From the NCBI RefSeq assembly GCF_001654455.1, contig NZ_CP015772.1, forward strand, positions 496,001 through 560,000: DNA of 64,000 nt, in the 5' to 3' direction. The notes below the pieces were generated by a model that searched no databases, had not been told where the DNA came from, and saw only the letters and a list, made by a program, of their open reading frames with translations. Source of the stretch: Niabella ginsenosidivorans (lineage in GTDB: Bacteria; Bacteroidota; Bacteroidia; Chitinophagales; Chitinophagaceae). This document shows positions 17,889-26,281 of the stretch, piece by piece; position 1 is the stretch's first letter, and every line of letters begins with the position of its first letter. The translations under genes and the position numbers were made by a program.

Positions 17889-18773
17889 TTAATCGGATAC
17901 AGGCGTTACCGTATATCCTTTTTCCCTTAGCAAATGGATGAGACCATCAGTGCCGCCCAGATGCCCGGCACCTACTGCAAAAAGCGTTGGGCTGTTTTTC
18001 ATCTTATCCGGCATCAGGGTGACCCAGTTCCTGTTCCGTTCTTTTAATAATCGTATTTCCTGGCCTGTATTCATAAACTCCGGGTTATTCATTAACGCCG
18101 TCAGCTTCGTTAATTGTTCAGTTTTATAATAGGTTACCAGTTGTTTCATATAGGCAGCAGAGCTGTTCAGTTCCTTTAGAGAGCCAATTAATTCATCAAT
18201 CGTGTTCATGGATCTTATAAGGCCTATCTGAAAATCGACTGATTCCAGGTGATCCAGTTTTAATGAATTGGCCAATGCCATATTATATAGTTCCTGTTCC
18301 ATCATTTTTACATTTCCGCCGCCGGAACAATCGATCGTTTTTATGGTCAGCATGGACATAAGTCCAAAGGGAGAGACAAATTTCAACGCTTCCGCTGTAA
18401 GCCTGTTTTCTTTAAACAGGCTGTCCAGGATGTGCATTTTTTCTGCGTTCAGCGTATCCAGTATACCGGGTACCGGTTTCATCAGATCCAGCAGCTTTTC
18501 GGATCCTTCTGTATTATTGACATCTGCTTCAAATGTTATAGTCTTTACCAGTTGCATTACAGCCCTGACCTTGGGTTTTATTTCAAAATCTGATGCGCAC
18601 AGCACATGCATGGTGCCCAGTAAATAGGAGGGTGCGGGCAAATGATTACCGCTGATCCGCCATAATACGGAATTGCCTTCCTGGGCATTCAGGTAAATAG
18701 CCGGAGCACATAGCAGCAAGCCGGCAATAGCCAAAAAGATCTTTATTTTCAGCAACTGATTTTTCATAGTCAA
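17889..18773 (-). CDS. TraB/GumN family protein
   Basis: This 294-aa secreted protein has a signal peptide (about 1-30). The TraB/GumN signatures are LLGTMHVLCASDF near the N terminus and FAVGAGHLGGTDGLIHLLREKGYTV at the C terminus. GxxH and GxxH are the conserved, probably catalytic, motifs of this Tiki-like metalloprotease-related fold. Translation may begin at 18773 or at the in-frame ATG at 18767. Substrate is unknown. It is separated from the upstream minus-strand gene by a terminator. Confidence 0.88.
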   Translation of the reverse strand: MTMKNQLLKIKIFLAIAGLLLCAPAIYLNAQEGNSVLWRISGNHLPAPSYLLGTMHVLCASDFEIKPKVRAVMQLVKTITFEADVNNTEGSEKLLDLMKPVPGILDTLNAEKMHILDSLFKENRLTAEALKFVSPFGLMSMLTIKTIDCSGGGNVKMMEQELYNMALANSLKLDHLESVDFQIGLIRSMNTIDELIGSLKELNSSAAYMKQLVTYYKTEQLTKLTALMNNPEFMNTGQEIRLLKERNRNWVTLMPDKMKNSPTLFAVGAGHLGGTDGLIHLLREKGYTVTPVSD

Positions 18774-18803
18774 AGTTATTTACAGATGGCTCCAAAAGAA
18801 TCA

Positions 18804-18834
18804 TAAAAAAAGCGGCCGGTAGCCAGCCGCTTTT
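18804..18834 (-). terminator. Intrinsic terminator after the DUF6515 gene
   Basis: On the minus strand the stem AAGCGGCTGGC/GCCGGCCGCTT (two bulged or mismatched bases) runs into a U-tract. It lies just past the stop at 18855. Confidence 0.82.
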
Positions 18835-18854
18835 GTTTTTAGAAGGGTCACCTG

Positions 18855-19717
18855 CTAATTATTACCCTTTGTTACTTCGTAAACAGTTCTGCCATCCACG
18901 ATAACGGGTTTGTAATAAGTTCCTGCCGGCGATACGTACTGTCTTTTCCCGTCAACAGTTATAGATTTGCTGTTTTTAGGTAATTGATCAAACTGATCAC
19001 CTATCTGTGGCCTGTTATCATATACGGCATTATTATCATTACCGGTAACTTCTGTTGGCTGATCATCTCCGTTAATATTATTGTTATAGGAGTTATTTGC
19101 GGGAGCCTGCTGGTAGTTAGTATTGTCTTCGTTGTTATCCTGTTCATTTTCAATATTTTCGGATGCCTCAGCCCGGGCTTTTTCGGCCTCATCAACATTC
19201 AGCTCCCCATTAGTGCCTACCACCACATAGTATTTGTGTCCGTCATTGGTTACATCAGCAGAAAAATAAGTGCCATCAAACTCATAATAATTCTGCCCGT
19301 TAATTTTTACCAGGCGTGCCCCCTGGGCAACTGATCCAATGTTCCTCCTAAAGGTGGCGCTACCACTTCATAACCTTTATCATTGTGCACATAGTAGGTA
19401 TTGTCGTAATAATAATACGGAACGCCTCCAAAATAAAACCGGGTATACCCAACCGGCAGTGAATAAAAGAATGCACCTACGGCAGGGAACCCTACACCTA
19501 CAGAAAAACCTGGGCGGTACCTGTATCTGTAATACGGCCTGGGGCCCCAGTAACCACCAATGCCCACACCAACAGATACTCTTGGTGCCGGTCTGTAATG
19601 ATGATAGCGGGGTCTTGGCGCATGAACATACCTGCGGTATTGCGCAAAGCTGTCGGTTGCCAGCAAAAGCAGGATACCCAACAAAAACATACCGAATTTT
19701 ATAACATTCTTGTTCAT
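18855..19717 (-). pseudogene. DUF6515 family secreted protein, frameshifted
   Basis: Two adjacent frames form one gene broken by a single-base shift. The 5' part (19307-19717) has a signal peptide, an Arg/Tyr/Pro-rich stretch and the SLPVGYTRFYFGGVPYYYYD repeat; it runs out at ...TLDQLPRGHAW. The other frame carries straight on as ARLVKINGQNYYEFDGTYF, a Glu/Asn-rich linker, then the last repeat DQLPKNSKSITVDGKRQYVS. The break is at a C5 run on the + strand (19319-19323; G5 in the mRNA). One extra G would give LPRGARLVKINGQ. It may be a true mutation, a sequencing error or -1 slippage. Role is unknown, probably outer envelope. Confidence 0.8.
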
Positions 19718-19800
19718 AGTTTTTATTTATAATAATTTGACGATAATATCTTTTAAAAGTGTAGTATTGGGATATATGGAAAATGATAAAATAATGCTAA

Positions 19801-20230
19801 AACTTTCCTGGGCAGTCTAAAACCAAAACAATAGCCGAATACCTGAAGGGCTGCGGGAAGTAATGAATTATGGTATGATCGGGTATGTGGTACCGCATAC
19901 CCTTTATCCCGGAGGCTATTACTGTGTGCCTGATTTGCGGGTGCCATTTATAAGCATAGCGGCTCAAAAGAACTTTATAGCAGTTTACCATATGGGGCTG
20001 TATATAAATGAGCCGCTTATGGAATGGTTTATTGCCGGGTTATAAAGCTTTTTTCAAAAAAAACGGATATGGGCAAGAGCTGCATCCGGTTTAAAAACCC
20101 TAAAACAATTCCGTTTGGACTGATCGGCGAGCTTTCAAAAAAGATTACTGGAAAAGACTGGATTGCAATGTATGAGAACTACATTGTGCAAAATAAAAGC
20201 TGCAGACACCTATATAGCCTGCAGCTTTAG
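19801..20230 (+). pseudogene. Decayed DUF1801 family gene
   Basis: Three reading frames together give a DUF1801 protein. SKTKTIAEYLK (19816-19848) is the usual N terminus. In another frame IPEGLREVMNYGMIGYVV (from 19839) continues through PFISIAAQKNFIAVYHMG to a stop near 20043. In a third frame SKKTDMGKSCIRFKNP resumes (from about 20057) to 20230. The two N-terminal pieces overlap on the same bases around ATACCTGAAGG, so about 20 codons are missing, as expected for a deletion between short repeats. A frameshift near 20040 breaks the rest. DUF1801 function is poorly known. Confidence 0.72.
20196..20228 (-). terminator. Intrinsic terminator of the Tyr/Gly-rich lipoprotein gene
   Basis: A perfect 10-bp stem AAAGCTGCAG/CTGCAGCTTT (20196-20205 with 20219-20228) is followed on the minus strand by TATTTT. 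It overlaps the end of the DUF1801 remnant. Confidence 0.75.
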
Positions 20231-20257
20231 AATATGCTTTATAAGCGTGCATTATCA

Positions 20258-20770
20258 TTATCTGCGCCCGCCACCGCCACGTCCACCGCTGAATCCGCCA
20301 CTGCTGCGCATCGGGGCGCTGTATGAACGTTGTGGTGCTGACTGTATTCTTTGAGGAGCAGACTGCATTCTTTGCATATTAGCATTGGAACGACCGTTAT
20401 TACCGTTCCTGTAAGTATTTGCGTTAGAGCGGCTGTTACTGTAGTTCCTGTAAGCGTTTGCATTGGCGCGGCCCTGGTTGCGTGCTGCGTTTGCCCGGGC
20501 TCTCGAATCATTTCGGCCATAACGACCAGCAGGTCGCCTGTAATAGTGACCATTCCGATAATAATAATTATTATAAATGCCACCATAGTAACCATAATAA
20601 CCCGGCCAATACCCGTAACCGTAATATCCCGGGTAATAACCATAATCATCATAGTAATACCCGTCGTTGGCCGGATAATATGCGTCTGCACAGGAACTGA
20701 AACCAATCACCACCAGTGCAACAAGCCCCAGTACTGCAGCCTTTGATTTTTTAAATATTGAGGTTTTCAT
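20258..20770 (-). CDS. Tyr/Gly- and Asn/Arg-rich low-complexity lipoprotein
   Basis: This 170-aa protein begins with a basic n-region, a hydrophobic core and a lipobox-like GFSSC (Cys27). The mature part is strongly biased: Tyr/Gly repeats at about 30-78 (PGYYGYGYWPGYYGYYGG), Asn/Arg/Ala repeats at about 85-135 (RSNANTYRNG), then Ser/Gln/Pro and a Gly/Arg-rich RGG-like tail (GGFSGGRGGGGRR). No enzyme domain is visible. Such proteins in this phylum are probably unstructured surface components. It lies among other secreted Tyr/His/Arg-rich genes and has its own terminator. Confidence 0.75.
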   Translation of the reverse strand: MKTSIFKKSKAAVLGLVALVVIGFSSCADAYYPANDGYYYDDYGYYPGYYGYGYWPGYYGYYGGIYNNYYYRNGHYYRRPAGRYGRNDSRARANAARNQGRANANAYRNYSNSRSNANTYRNGNNGRSNANMQRMQSAPQRIQSAPQRSYSAPMRSSGGFSGGRGGGGRR

Positions 20771-20874
20771 TTTGAAATTTGGATTTTTTGTACCTGTAAA
20801 GTTAAACCAAAACTTTATATCAATTTTGAAGTCGCCTGTCAGGGAGTGAATTTAGCGCTTTTTTAAACCCTTTT

Positions 20875-21186
20875 TTAATATTTTCCCCGTCTGTGATGCC
20901 CCGGTGCAAAAGCTTTTGCTGACCTGTGGCCATAATATTTTTTAGCATGACCAGGAGGTAAGTGGCGATAATGGGTTACATAATACCGGTGCCCCGGATA
21001 ATAGTGCCGGTGATAATAATACGTAGTTCTATAGGACACCGGGTAATACACCACTCTCACAGGCCTGTAATGCCGGTGATGATACCTGCTGTAATAACGT
21101 TTTTCATGCCGATAATTTTGCGCATTTGCCTGAACAGCGCCCAATCCCAACAACGCCAGCAGCAGTAAAAACAACTTCATTTTCAT
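20875..21186 (-). CDS. Small secreted His/Tyr/Arg-rich protein
   Basis: This 103-aa protein has a clear signal peptide (cleavage near ANA-QN, residue ~23). The 80-residue mature part is dominated by His, Tyr and Arg (YRHEKRYYSRYHHRHYRPVR). It holds the motif LPPGHAKKYYG near residue 78, which recurs as MPPGQVKKYYRS in the protein at 23278-23643. Very high pI is expected. Metal binding through the His residues or attachment to anionic polysaccharide is possible but not shown. Function is unknown. Confidence 0.72.
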   Translation of the reverse strand: MKMKLFLLLLALLGLGAVQANAQNYRHEKRYYSRYHHRHYRPVRVVYYPVSYRTTYYYHRHYYPGHRYYVTHYRHLPPGHAKKYYGHRSAKAFAPGHHRRGKY

Positions 21187-21275
21187 AATAAATTCATTTT
21201 AGGTAACGGATTAAAAGTTATCACTTATTAGACGTTGAAAGGAATGCAGGCGGGTGTTAACAAAAATAAAAAACT

Positions 21276-23078
21276 TTAACTGATAGACTGGGCAATACGC
21301 GCCAGGTTCAGGCTTCTGGCTGCTGCATCAAAGATCTCTTTATACGGGCCTGCTTTTTCAACCAATTCTTCATGGGTGCCCTGCTCCACTACTTTGCCCT
21401 GTTTCAGTACGTAGATCCTGTCTGCGTCTACAATTTGGGAAATAGAATGGGAAATAATTACGACTGTGCGGTTTTTCTTTATGGCGTCAAGACTGTTTTT
21501 GATCTGCTCCGTAGCAATAGCATCTAAACTGGCGGTTGGCTCGTCTAAAAAAATGATTGGCGGATCTTTCAGGAATAAGCGGGCAATTGCAATGCGCTGC
21601 TGTTGGCCGCCGCTCAATAACTGTGCATCACTTTTATATTGTAACGGCAATTCCATGATCTGATCGTGCAGGTACGCCTTTTTTGCAGCTGTAATGATCT
21701 CATTTTCCGTAGCATTTATTTTCCCGTAGCGGATGTTGTCTTCAACTGATCCCTTAAAAATGTGATTTTTCTGCAGCACCAAACCGATTTCATCTCTTAA
21801 TAACTGGTTGTCATATTCATTCAGGTCAACCCCATCCAGCAGAATGCTGCCATTATCCGGCGAATAGAATTTATTCAGCAGGCTAAGGATGGTACTTTTC
21901 CCTGCCCCGCTCAAGCCTACTAAGGCCGTCGTTTTGCCGCCTGTTATTTTTAAGCTGACATCATGCAAGGCCTGTGTGCCATTCGGATAGGTAAAACTGA
22001 CGTGCTGCATTTCAAAGTTGCCTTTTGTGACGGCTTCCCGGTAAGTGCCTGATTGCTCTGCTTCTTCTGCGGCATCCAGTATCTGGAAAAAAGCTTCTGC
22101 ATAGATCAGCGAGTCGTTAACATCATCATAGATCCTGTGCAACTGGCGAATCGGGGCTGATACATTATTGAAGAGCATAATGTGCAGCATGATGGCGCCA
22201 ATGCTTATCTGATGGTTCAATACAAGATAGGTGGTAAGGATAATGATCAGCACTACACCGATCTGCTCTATAAATGATTTTACACCATCATAACGAAAGT
22301 TGGTCTTACGCGTGTATAACTGGTCCTGTGTAAGCTGCTCCTGTATTTCCAGCTGTTTTTTTTCTTCGTAAGATTCGCGTACAAAGCTTTTGATAACGGT
22401 AATAGAATCGATCAGGTTTAAAAGACCGTTATTTTTGTTTTCCCGCCCTTTCCTGAGCTGGCGGCGCACTCCCTGCAGTTTTTTTGCCTGACGGCTGCTT
22501 ACATAAAAGTAGGCGGGTAAAATAATGGTGGCAACCAGGCCAACGTATATATTGGCCATGTACATAATGATCAGCGCCAGGATGGCATTCGAGAACAACG
22601 GAAGAATATCAATAAAGAAATTCTGTACCAGCTTGGTAAGACTTTCCACGCCCCGGTCGATCCTTGTCTGCAGCCGTCCGGATTGATTTTCGGGTGCTGC
22701 ATAAAAGCCCATTCCATAAGAAAGGATGCGGTGAATAGCAACCTCCGAAAGGCTGTTGCTTACATTGATGCGGATCTTTTCCCCATAATATTTCTGCCCG
22801 AACTGGATAAAGATATTGACAATCTCCTTTGCAAAAAGAACAACCGAGATCAGCAGCAGCAACCGCGTACCCTCCTGCATAGGGTTACTTTGTTGTAAAA
22901 GCGCATCTACATGGTCTACTGTATATTTTAAAATAAGCGGATTTACCTGTGCAGCCAGCGAACCAATTAGCGTAAGCGTCAGTGTGCCTAACACCATAGA
23001 ACGGTAGGGCCTTACAAAGGGCCAAAGCTGCCGGACAATATTTACTAAGCTGAGCGTTTTTGTGAAAGGCTTCGCCAT
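21276..23078 (-). CDS. ABC exporter, fused membrane and ATPase domains
   Basis: This 600-aa half-transporter of the MsbA/lipid-exporter type (ABCB-like) has six membrane helices (about 25-320) and a C-terminal nucleotide-binding domain. Walker A GLSGAGKST lies at 388-396, the signature LSGGQQQ at 488-494 and Walker B IIFLDEP ending near 514; the H-loop is in VVIISHSIS. It should work as a homodimer in the inner membrane exporting a lipid, peptide or drug. No accessory HlyD or TolC gene is adjacent. It is monocistronic; the upstream gap holds a terminator. Confidence 0.94.
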   Translation of the reverse strand: MAKPFTKTLSLVNIVRQLWPFVRPYRSMVLGTLTLTLIGSLAAQVNPLILKYTVDHVDALLQQSNPMQEGTRLLLLISVVLFAKEIVNIFIQFGQKYYGEKIRINVSNSLSEVAIHRILSYGMGFYAAPENQSGRLQTRIDRGVESLTKLVQNFFIDILPLFSNAILALIIMYMANIYVGLVATIILPAYFYVSSRQAKKLQGVRRQLRKGRENKNNGLLNLIDSITVIKSFVRESYEEKKQLEIQEQLTQDQLYTRKTNFRYDGVKSFIEQIGVVLIIILTTYLVLNHQISIGAIMLHIMLFNNVSAPIRQLHRIYDDVNDSLIYAEAFFQILDAAEEAEQSGTYREAVTKGNFEMQHVSFTYPNGTQALHDVSLKITGGKTTALVGLSGAGKSTILSLLNKFYSPDNGSILLDGVDLNEYDNQLLRDEIGLVLQKNHIFKGSVEDNIRYGKINATENEIITAAKKAYLHDQIMELPLQYKSDAQLLSGGQQQRIAIARLFLKDPPIIFLDEPTASLDAIATEQIKNSLDAIKKNRTVVIISHSISQIVDADRIYVLKQGKVVEQGTHEELVEKAGPYKEIFDAAARSLNLARIAQSIS

Positions 23079-23194
23079 ATTGGGTTACAAAAAATTACAA
23101 ATAGGAACTTTAAATTATGGTTTGCAAGTTACTGATTTCAGGCAATCAAAAGCTACGCAAGTAATGCCAGGAACTGTATACCTGCAGGTATAGC

Positions 23195-23222
23195 AAAAAT
23201 CCGGCTGTAAACCGGATTTTTT
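23195..23222 (-). terminator. Intrinsic terminator between secreted-protein gene and ABC exporter
   Basis: The stem AAAAATCCGG/CCGGATTTTT (23195-23204 with 23212-23221) has A- and T-tracts on both sides, so it could work in both directions. It lies downstream of the minus-strand gene ending at 23278. Confidence 0.82.
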
Positions 23223-23277
23223 AGGTGCAGCATCATTGCTGCTTAATTTATGTTTAAACAATTGTGTGGTTTGAAAA

Positions 23278-23643
23278 TTAAAAGCCTAAAGGCACTCCTA
23301 CCGCAATTGTTAAAACGCCTCCCCGCGGGTAAGGCCGGTAGGGTCGAGTATAATAGTAACCATTACCAGAGTAATAATAACGGCTCCTGTAGTATTTTTT
23401 TACCTGACCCGGGGGCATTTTTCTGTAATAGCCATAATTGCCATAGTTATGGTGATATCTACGGTCCCTTTCCTGGTCATCACCTCCCCGGTAATAGCTG
23501 TACCTGTTATCCCGGTTATGGTGGGAGCCCTCTCTGTGGTCATGTTTTTCATACCGCCCCCAGTCCTTTTTTTGTGCGTTTGCTGGCTGGGCGCTAAAAG
23601 CAATAGCCAATACCAGCATACCTATCAATAATTTAAGTTTCAT
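23278..23643 (-). CDS. Small secreted Tyr/Arg/His/Gly-rich protein
   Basis: This 121-aa protein is read from the ATG at 23643 (MKLKLLIGMLVLAIAFSAQP), where a signal peptide starts. A longer frame to 23688 would add a non-signal extension. The mature part is rich in Arg, Tyr, His, Asp and Gly and has the motif MPPGQVKKYYRS, a relative of LPPGHAKKYYG in the protein at 20875. It ends in a hydrophobic VLTIAVGVPLGF. Function is unknown; envelope location is inferred from the signal peptide. Confidence 0.72.
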   Translation of the reverse strand: MKLKLLIGMLVLAIAFSAQPANAQKKDWGRYEKHDHREGSHHNRDNRYSYYRGGDDQERDRRYHHNYGNYGYYRKMPPGQVKKYYRSRYYYSGNGYYYTRPYRPYPRGGVLTIAVGVPLGF

Positions 23644-24002
23644 AAAAACGGATTTTGTGGATATAAAAAATTTAAAAATAAGAAGCAATTTAACGGCTAA
23701 AAGTTGTTAACAAAAGCAGAATGTTTGGAAATAAGAAAGGGGTTTGAGGATTGAGTCTTCAATCTTTAATCAGCCGTAAAATGAGCTGCGTTAATTATTG
23801 GGAAAATAGGGCCTGCAGAATACGCAGGTGCAATCAGTTGGAAATCTATTGCCCAAGGGGATGGCTGCATGATCCGGTAAGATACAACTGCGCCCTAACG
23901 ACCTGTTTGCCATAAACGACGGACCGCTCACAAATAAGAAGATGATGGCCTGGTTCCTGATGGCCCATTCCCTGGTCACCCATACCCGTTGCCTGGGCGG
24001 GT
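23644..24002. other. Intergenic region, nothing recognised
   Basis: The gap between the thiolase stop and the next minus-strand gene holds open frames up to 67 codons that show no family resemblance or signal peptide. There is a short repeat of TGATGGCC (about 23943-23970) but no terminator or RNA motif. Confidence 0.4.
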
Positions 24003-25178
24003 TTACAGACGTTCAATGATGCCTGCAATGCCCTGTCCGCCGCCAACACAGGCAGTTACCATACCATATTTTTTATTCAGCCGCTTTAGATCACCCAATA
24101 GTTGAATGGTCAATTTACAACCTGTACAACCCAGGGGGTGGCCTAATGCAATGGCCCCGCCATTGATGTTTACTTTATCAGGGTCCAGTGCTGCTTCCTG
24201 AATTACGGCAAGTGATTGTGCGGCAAATGCCTCGTTTAACTCAATCAGATCTATATCGTTTAGTGACATTCCTGCACGGTCCAGTGCTTTGGGAATCGCC
24301 TTTACCGGGCCAATGCCCATAATACGCGGATGCACGCCGGCAACAGCGCTGGCCACCAGCCTTCCGATGGGTTTCAATTGCAGCTCCTTCATCATTTTTT
24401 CGCCCATTACTATTACAAAAGCGGCTCCGTCACTGGTTTGTGAAGAGTTGCCGGCAGTTACAACCCCATTGGCAGCAAATACGGGCTTTAATTTTTGAAG
24501 GGCTTCCATTGAGGTATCTGTGCGCGGCCCTTCATCTGTATCTACTATGAAATTTTTTACCTGACGCCAGCCTTTTTCATCTGCATAAACTTCTTCCACT
24601 TCAACGGGTAAGATCCCTTCTTTAAAATAACCGTTTTTAATAGCATTGATGGCTTTCTGATGAGAGCTCAGGCTAAAGGCATCTGCAGCTTCACGACTGA
24701 TATTAAATTCTTTGGAAACGGCTTCTGCGGTGAGACCCATGTTCAGATAATAATCAGGGTCGTCATTTGCAATATTGTAAGAAGGAACCGTTTTCCATCC
24801 GGAGGCCGGTACCATGCTCATGCTTTCTGTGCCGCCTGCAATAATGCAATCTGCCTGTCCGGACCGGATCTTGGCGGTTGCCATGGCAATGGTTTCAAGC
24901 CCTGAAGCGCAATAACGGTTTATAGTAGCCCCGGGTACTTCAATGCCCAATGCTCTTGCGGCGATGATGCGCCCCACCTGCAAGCCCTGTTCTGCTTCCG
25001 GTACGGCGTTTCCCACCAGAACATCGTCCACCTGGCGGGCTTCTATTTGTGGAAGGGAGGCCATTAAGCCTTTAATAACGGTAATTGCCAGGTCATCCGG
25101 CCGGTAAAAACGAAAACTGCCCTTCTTTGCTTTTCCGACTGCTGTGCGATAGCCGGCAACAATATATGCTTCCTGCAT
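24003..25178 (-). CDS. Acetyl-CoA C-acyltransferase (thiolase)
   Basis: This 391-aa thiolase catalyses the final CoA-dependent cleavage of 3-ketoacyl-CoA in beta-oxidation, or the reverse condensation. The nucleophile is Cys90 in NRYCASGLETIA, with His347 in ALGHPLGCTG and the acid/base Cys377 in CVGGGQG, all intact. NEAFAAQ is also present. It resembles FadA-type degradative thiolases more than biosynthetic ones because of length and the N-terminal RTAVGKAKKGSFR. It stands alone here, without fadB or an acyl-CoA dehydrogenase nearby. Confidence 0.93.
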   Translation of the reverse strand: MQEAYIVAGYRTAVGKAKKGSFRFYRPDDLAITVIKGLMASLPQIEARQVDDVLVGNAVPEAEQGLQVGRIIAARALGIEVPGATINRYCASGLETIAMATAKIRSGQADCIIAGGTESMSMVPASGWKTVPSYNIANDDPDYYLNMGLTAEAVSKEFNISREAADAFSLSSHQKAINAIKNGYFKEGILPVEVEEVYADEKGWRQVKNFIVDTDEGPRTDTSMEALQKLKPVFAANGVVTAGNSSQTSDGAAFVIVMGEKMMKELQLKPIGRLVASAVAGVHPRIMGIGPVKAIPKALDRAGMSLNDIDLIELNEAFAAQSLAVIQEAALDPDKVNINGGAIALGHPLGCTGCKLTIQLLGDLKRLNKKYGMVTACVGGGQGIAGIIERL

Positions 25179-25300
25179 GGTAAATTATTTATGACCTTTA
25201 ATAAATTAGTTGTTTATGCAACTTTCTATCTCAAATGTATATAAATTTTTACAAACCGGGAATGGATCCGGATCAATTAATAGTTGCGGGTTTTAAATAT

Positions 25301-25340
25301 TTTTTGCAAGTTTTTTTGTGATTTTGCATTTTTTTGCAGG
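25301..25340 (+). promoter_or_regulatory. 10-bp-phased TTTTGC repeats upstream of DeoR-like regulator 1
   Basis: TTTTTGCAAG, TTTTTTTGTG, ATTTTGCATT and TTTTTGCAGG follow each other at 10-bp steps, putting TGC on one helix face at 25305, 25325 and 25335, with TGT near 25317. The same phasing occurs upstream of regulator 2. The array lies ~60 bp before the start at 25398, as expected for an autoregulatory operator; phased T-tracts would also bend the DNA. The operator role is inference. Confidence 0.5.
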
Positions 25341-25397
25341 TTTATAACTTATCTTTAGTAAACGATTAACAGATTTATAAGTTTAAATTAACAATAC

Positions 25398-26147
25398 TTG
25401 TTAAAGAAGGAACGGCAGGCATATATTCTTCATCGTTTGAATCTTCACAACAAAGTTTTGAGCGCCAGTCTTTGTGAGGATATGAAGGTATCTGAAGATA
25501 CAGTGCGCAGAGATCTTCAGGAGCTTGCCGGCGCAGGAAAACTGATAAAAGTGCATGGTGGTGCCTTATCGCTTGCATTTAACGAAGTGCACTTTAATTC
25601 CCGTACTGTTTATTCGCAGGGGCAGAAAGCCATTATAGCAGAAAAAGCAATAGGTCTGATAAAAGAAAATATGTATGTACTGACCAGCGGCGGTACTACG
25701 ATCCTTGAAATGGCGCGGCATTTACCGCCCCAGCTCAGGGCTACTTTTATTACAGGTAGCATACCGGCATTAAACGCCTATATAGCGCATCCCAATATTA
25801 ATGTAATTGTTGTTGGAGACCGTGTCAACAAGGAATCGAAGATTACTGTAGGTGCCAGTGCTATTGAAAAAATAAAGGAAGTTAATGCCGACCTGTGCCT
25901 GCTGGGTACCAATGCTATTGATCTGCAAAGAGGAATAACAGACAGTGACTGGGAAGTAGTGGAACTGAAAAAAGCTATGATCGCAGCATCTGCCAAAACT
26001 GTCTGCCTGACCATTGCGGAAAAACTGAATTCTTTTGAGGCCTTGCAGGTATGCGAATTGAAACGGATTGACTATTTAATTACGGAATTAGATCCAACAG
26101 ATAAATTATTGCAACCCTATGTGAAGGCAGGGGTTGCGGTTTTATAA
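25398..26147 (+). CDS. DeoR/GlpR family transcriptional regulator 1
   Basis: This 249-aa regulator has an N-terminal winged helix (about 1-57, RQAYILHRLNLHNKV ... VSEDTVRRDLQELAGAGKL), with the usual DeoR recognition helix. The C-terminal sugar-phosphate sensor domain includes VLTSGGTTILEMARHL and GTNAIDLQRGITDSDWEVVELKK. It starts at a TTG codon at 25398, aligned with a GTG start in its close paralogue at 31933. A 134-bp gap separates it from the SusC gene at 26282. Control of that SusCD pair, probably as a repressor sensing a phosphorylated sugar, is inferred from position. Confidence 0.9.
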   Translation: MLKKERQAYILHRLNLHNKVLSASLCEDMKVSEDTVRRDLQELAGAGKLIKVHGGALSLAFNEVHFNSRTVYSQGQKAIIAEKAIGLIKENMYVLTSGGTTILEMARHLPPQLRATFITGSIPALNAYIAHPNINVIVVGDRVNKESKITVGASAIEKIKEVNADLCLLGTNAIDLQRGITDSDWEVVELKKAMIAASAKTVCLTIAEKLNSFEALQVCELKRIDYLITELDPTDKLLQPYVKAGVAVL

Positions 26148-26281
26148 TTATTTAAAAACAGGCATTTTAGGAAGGATCAGTATTTGAATGACCAGACTTC
26201 AACCTGCAGATGCAAGGCTGAGCCTACACAAACAGGTATAACGGCTATATAAATTTTTATAAAAAAACAAAAAGTAAAAGT

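Noticed and set aside
20351-20746. 131-codon plus-strand frame opposite the Tyr/Gly-rich lipoprotein
   Set aside because: It is the antisense image of a low-complexity gene (Ile/Val repeats from Tyr/Asn codons); the minus-strand frame has a proper signal peptide and lipobox.
23791-24049. Two overlapping 62-67-codon minus-strand frames downstream of the thiolase
   Set aside because: One overlaps the thiolase 3' end in another frame, neither shows a signal peptide or known motif.
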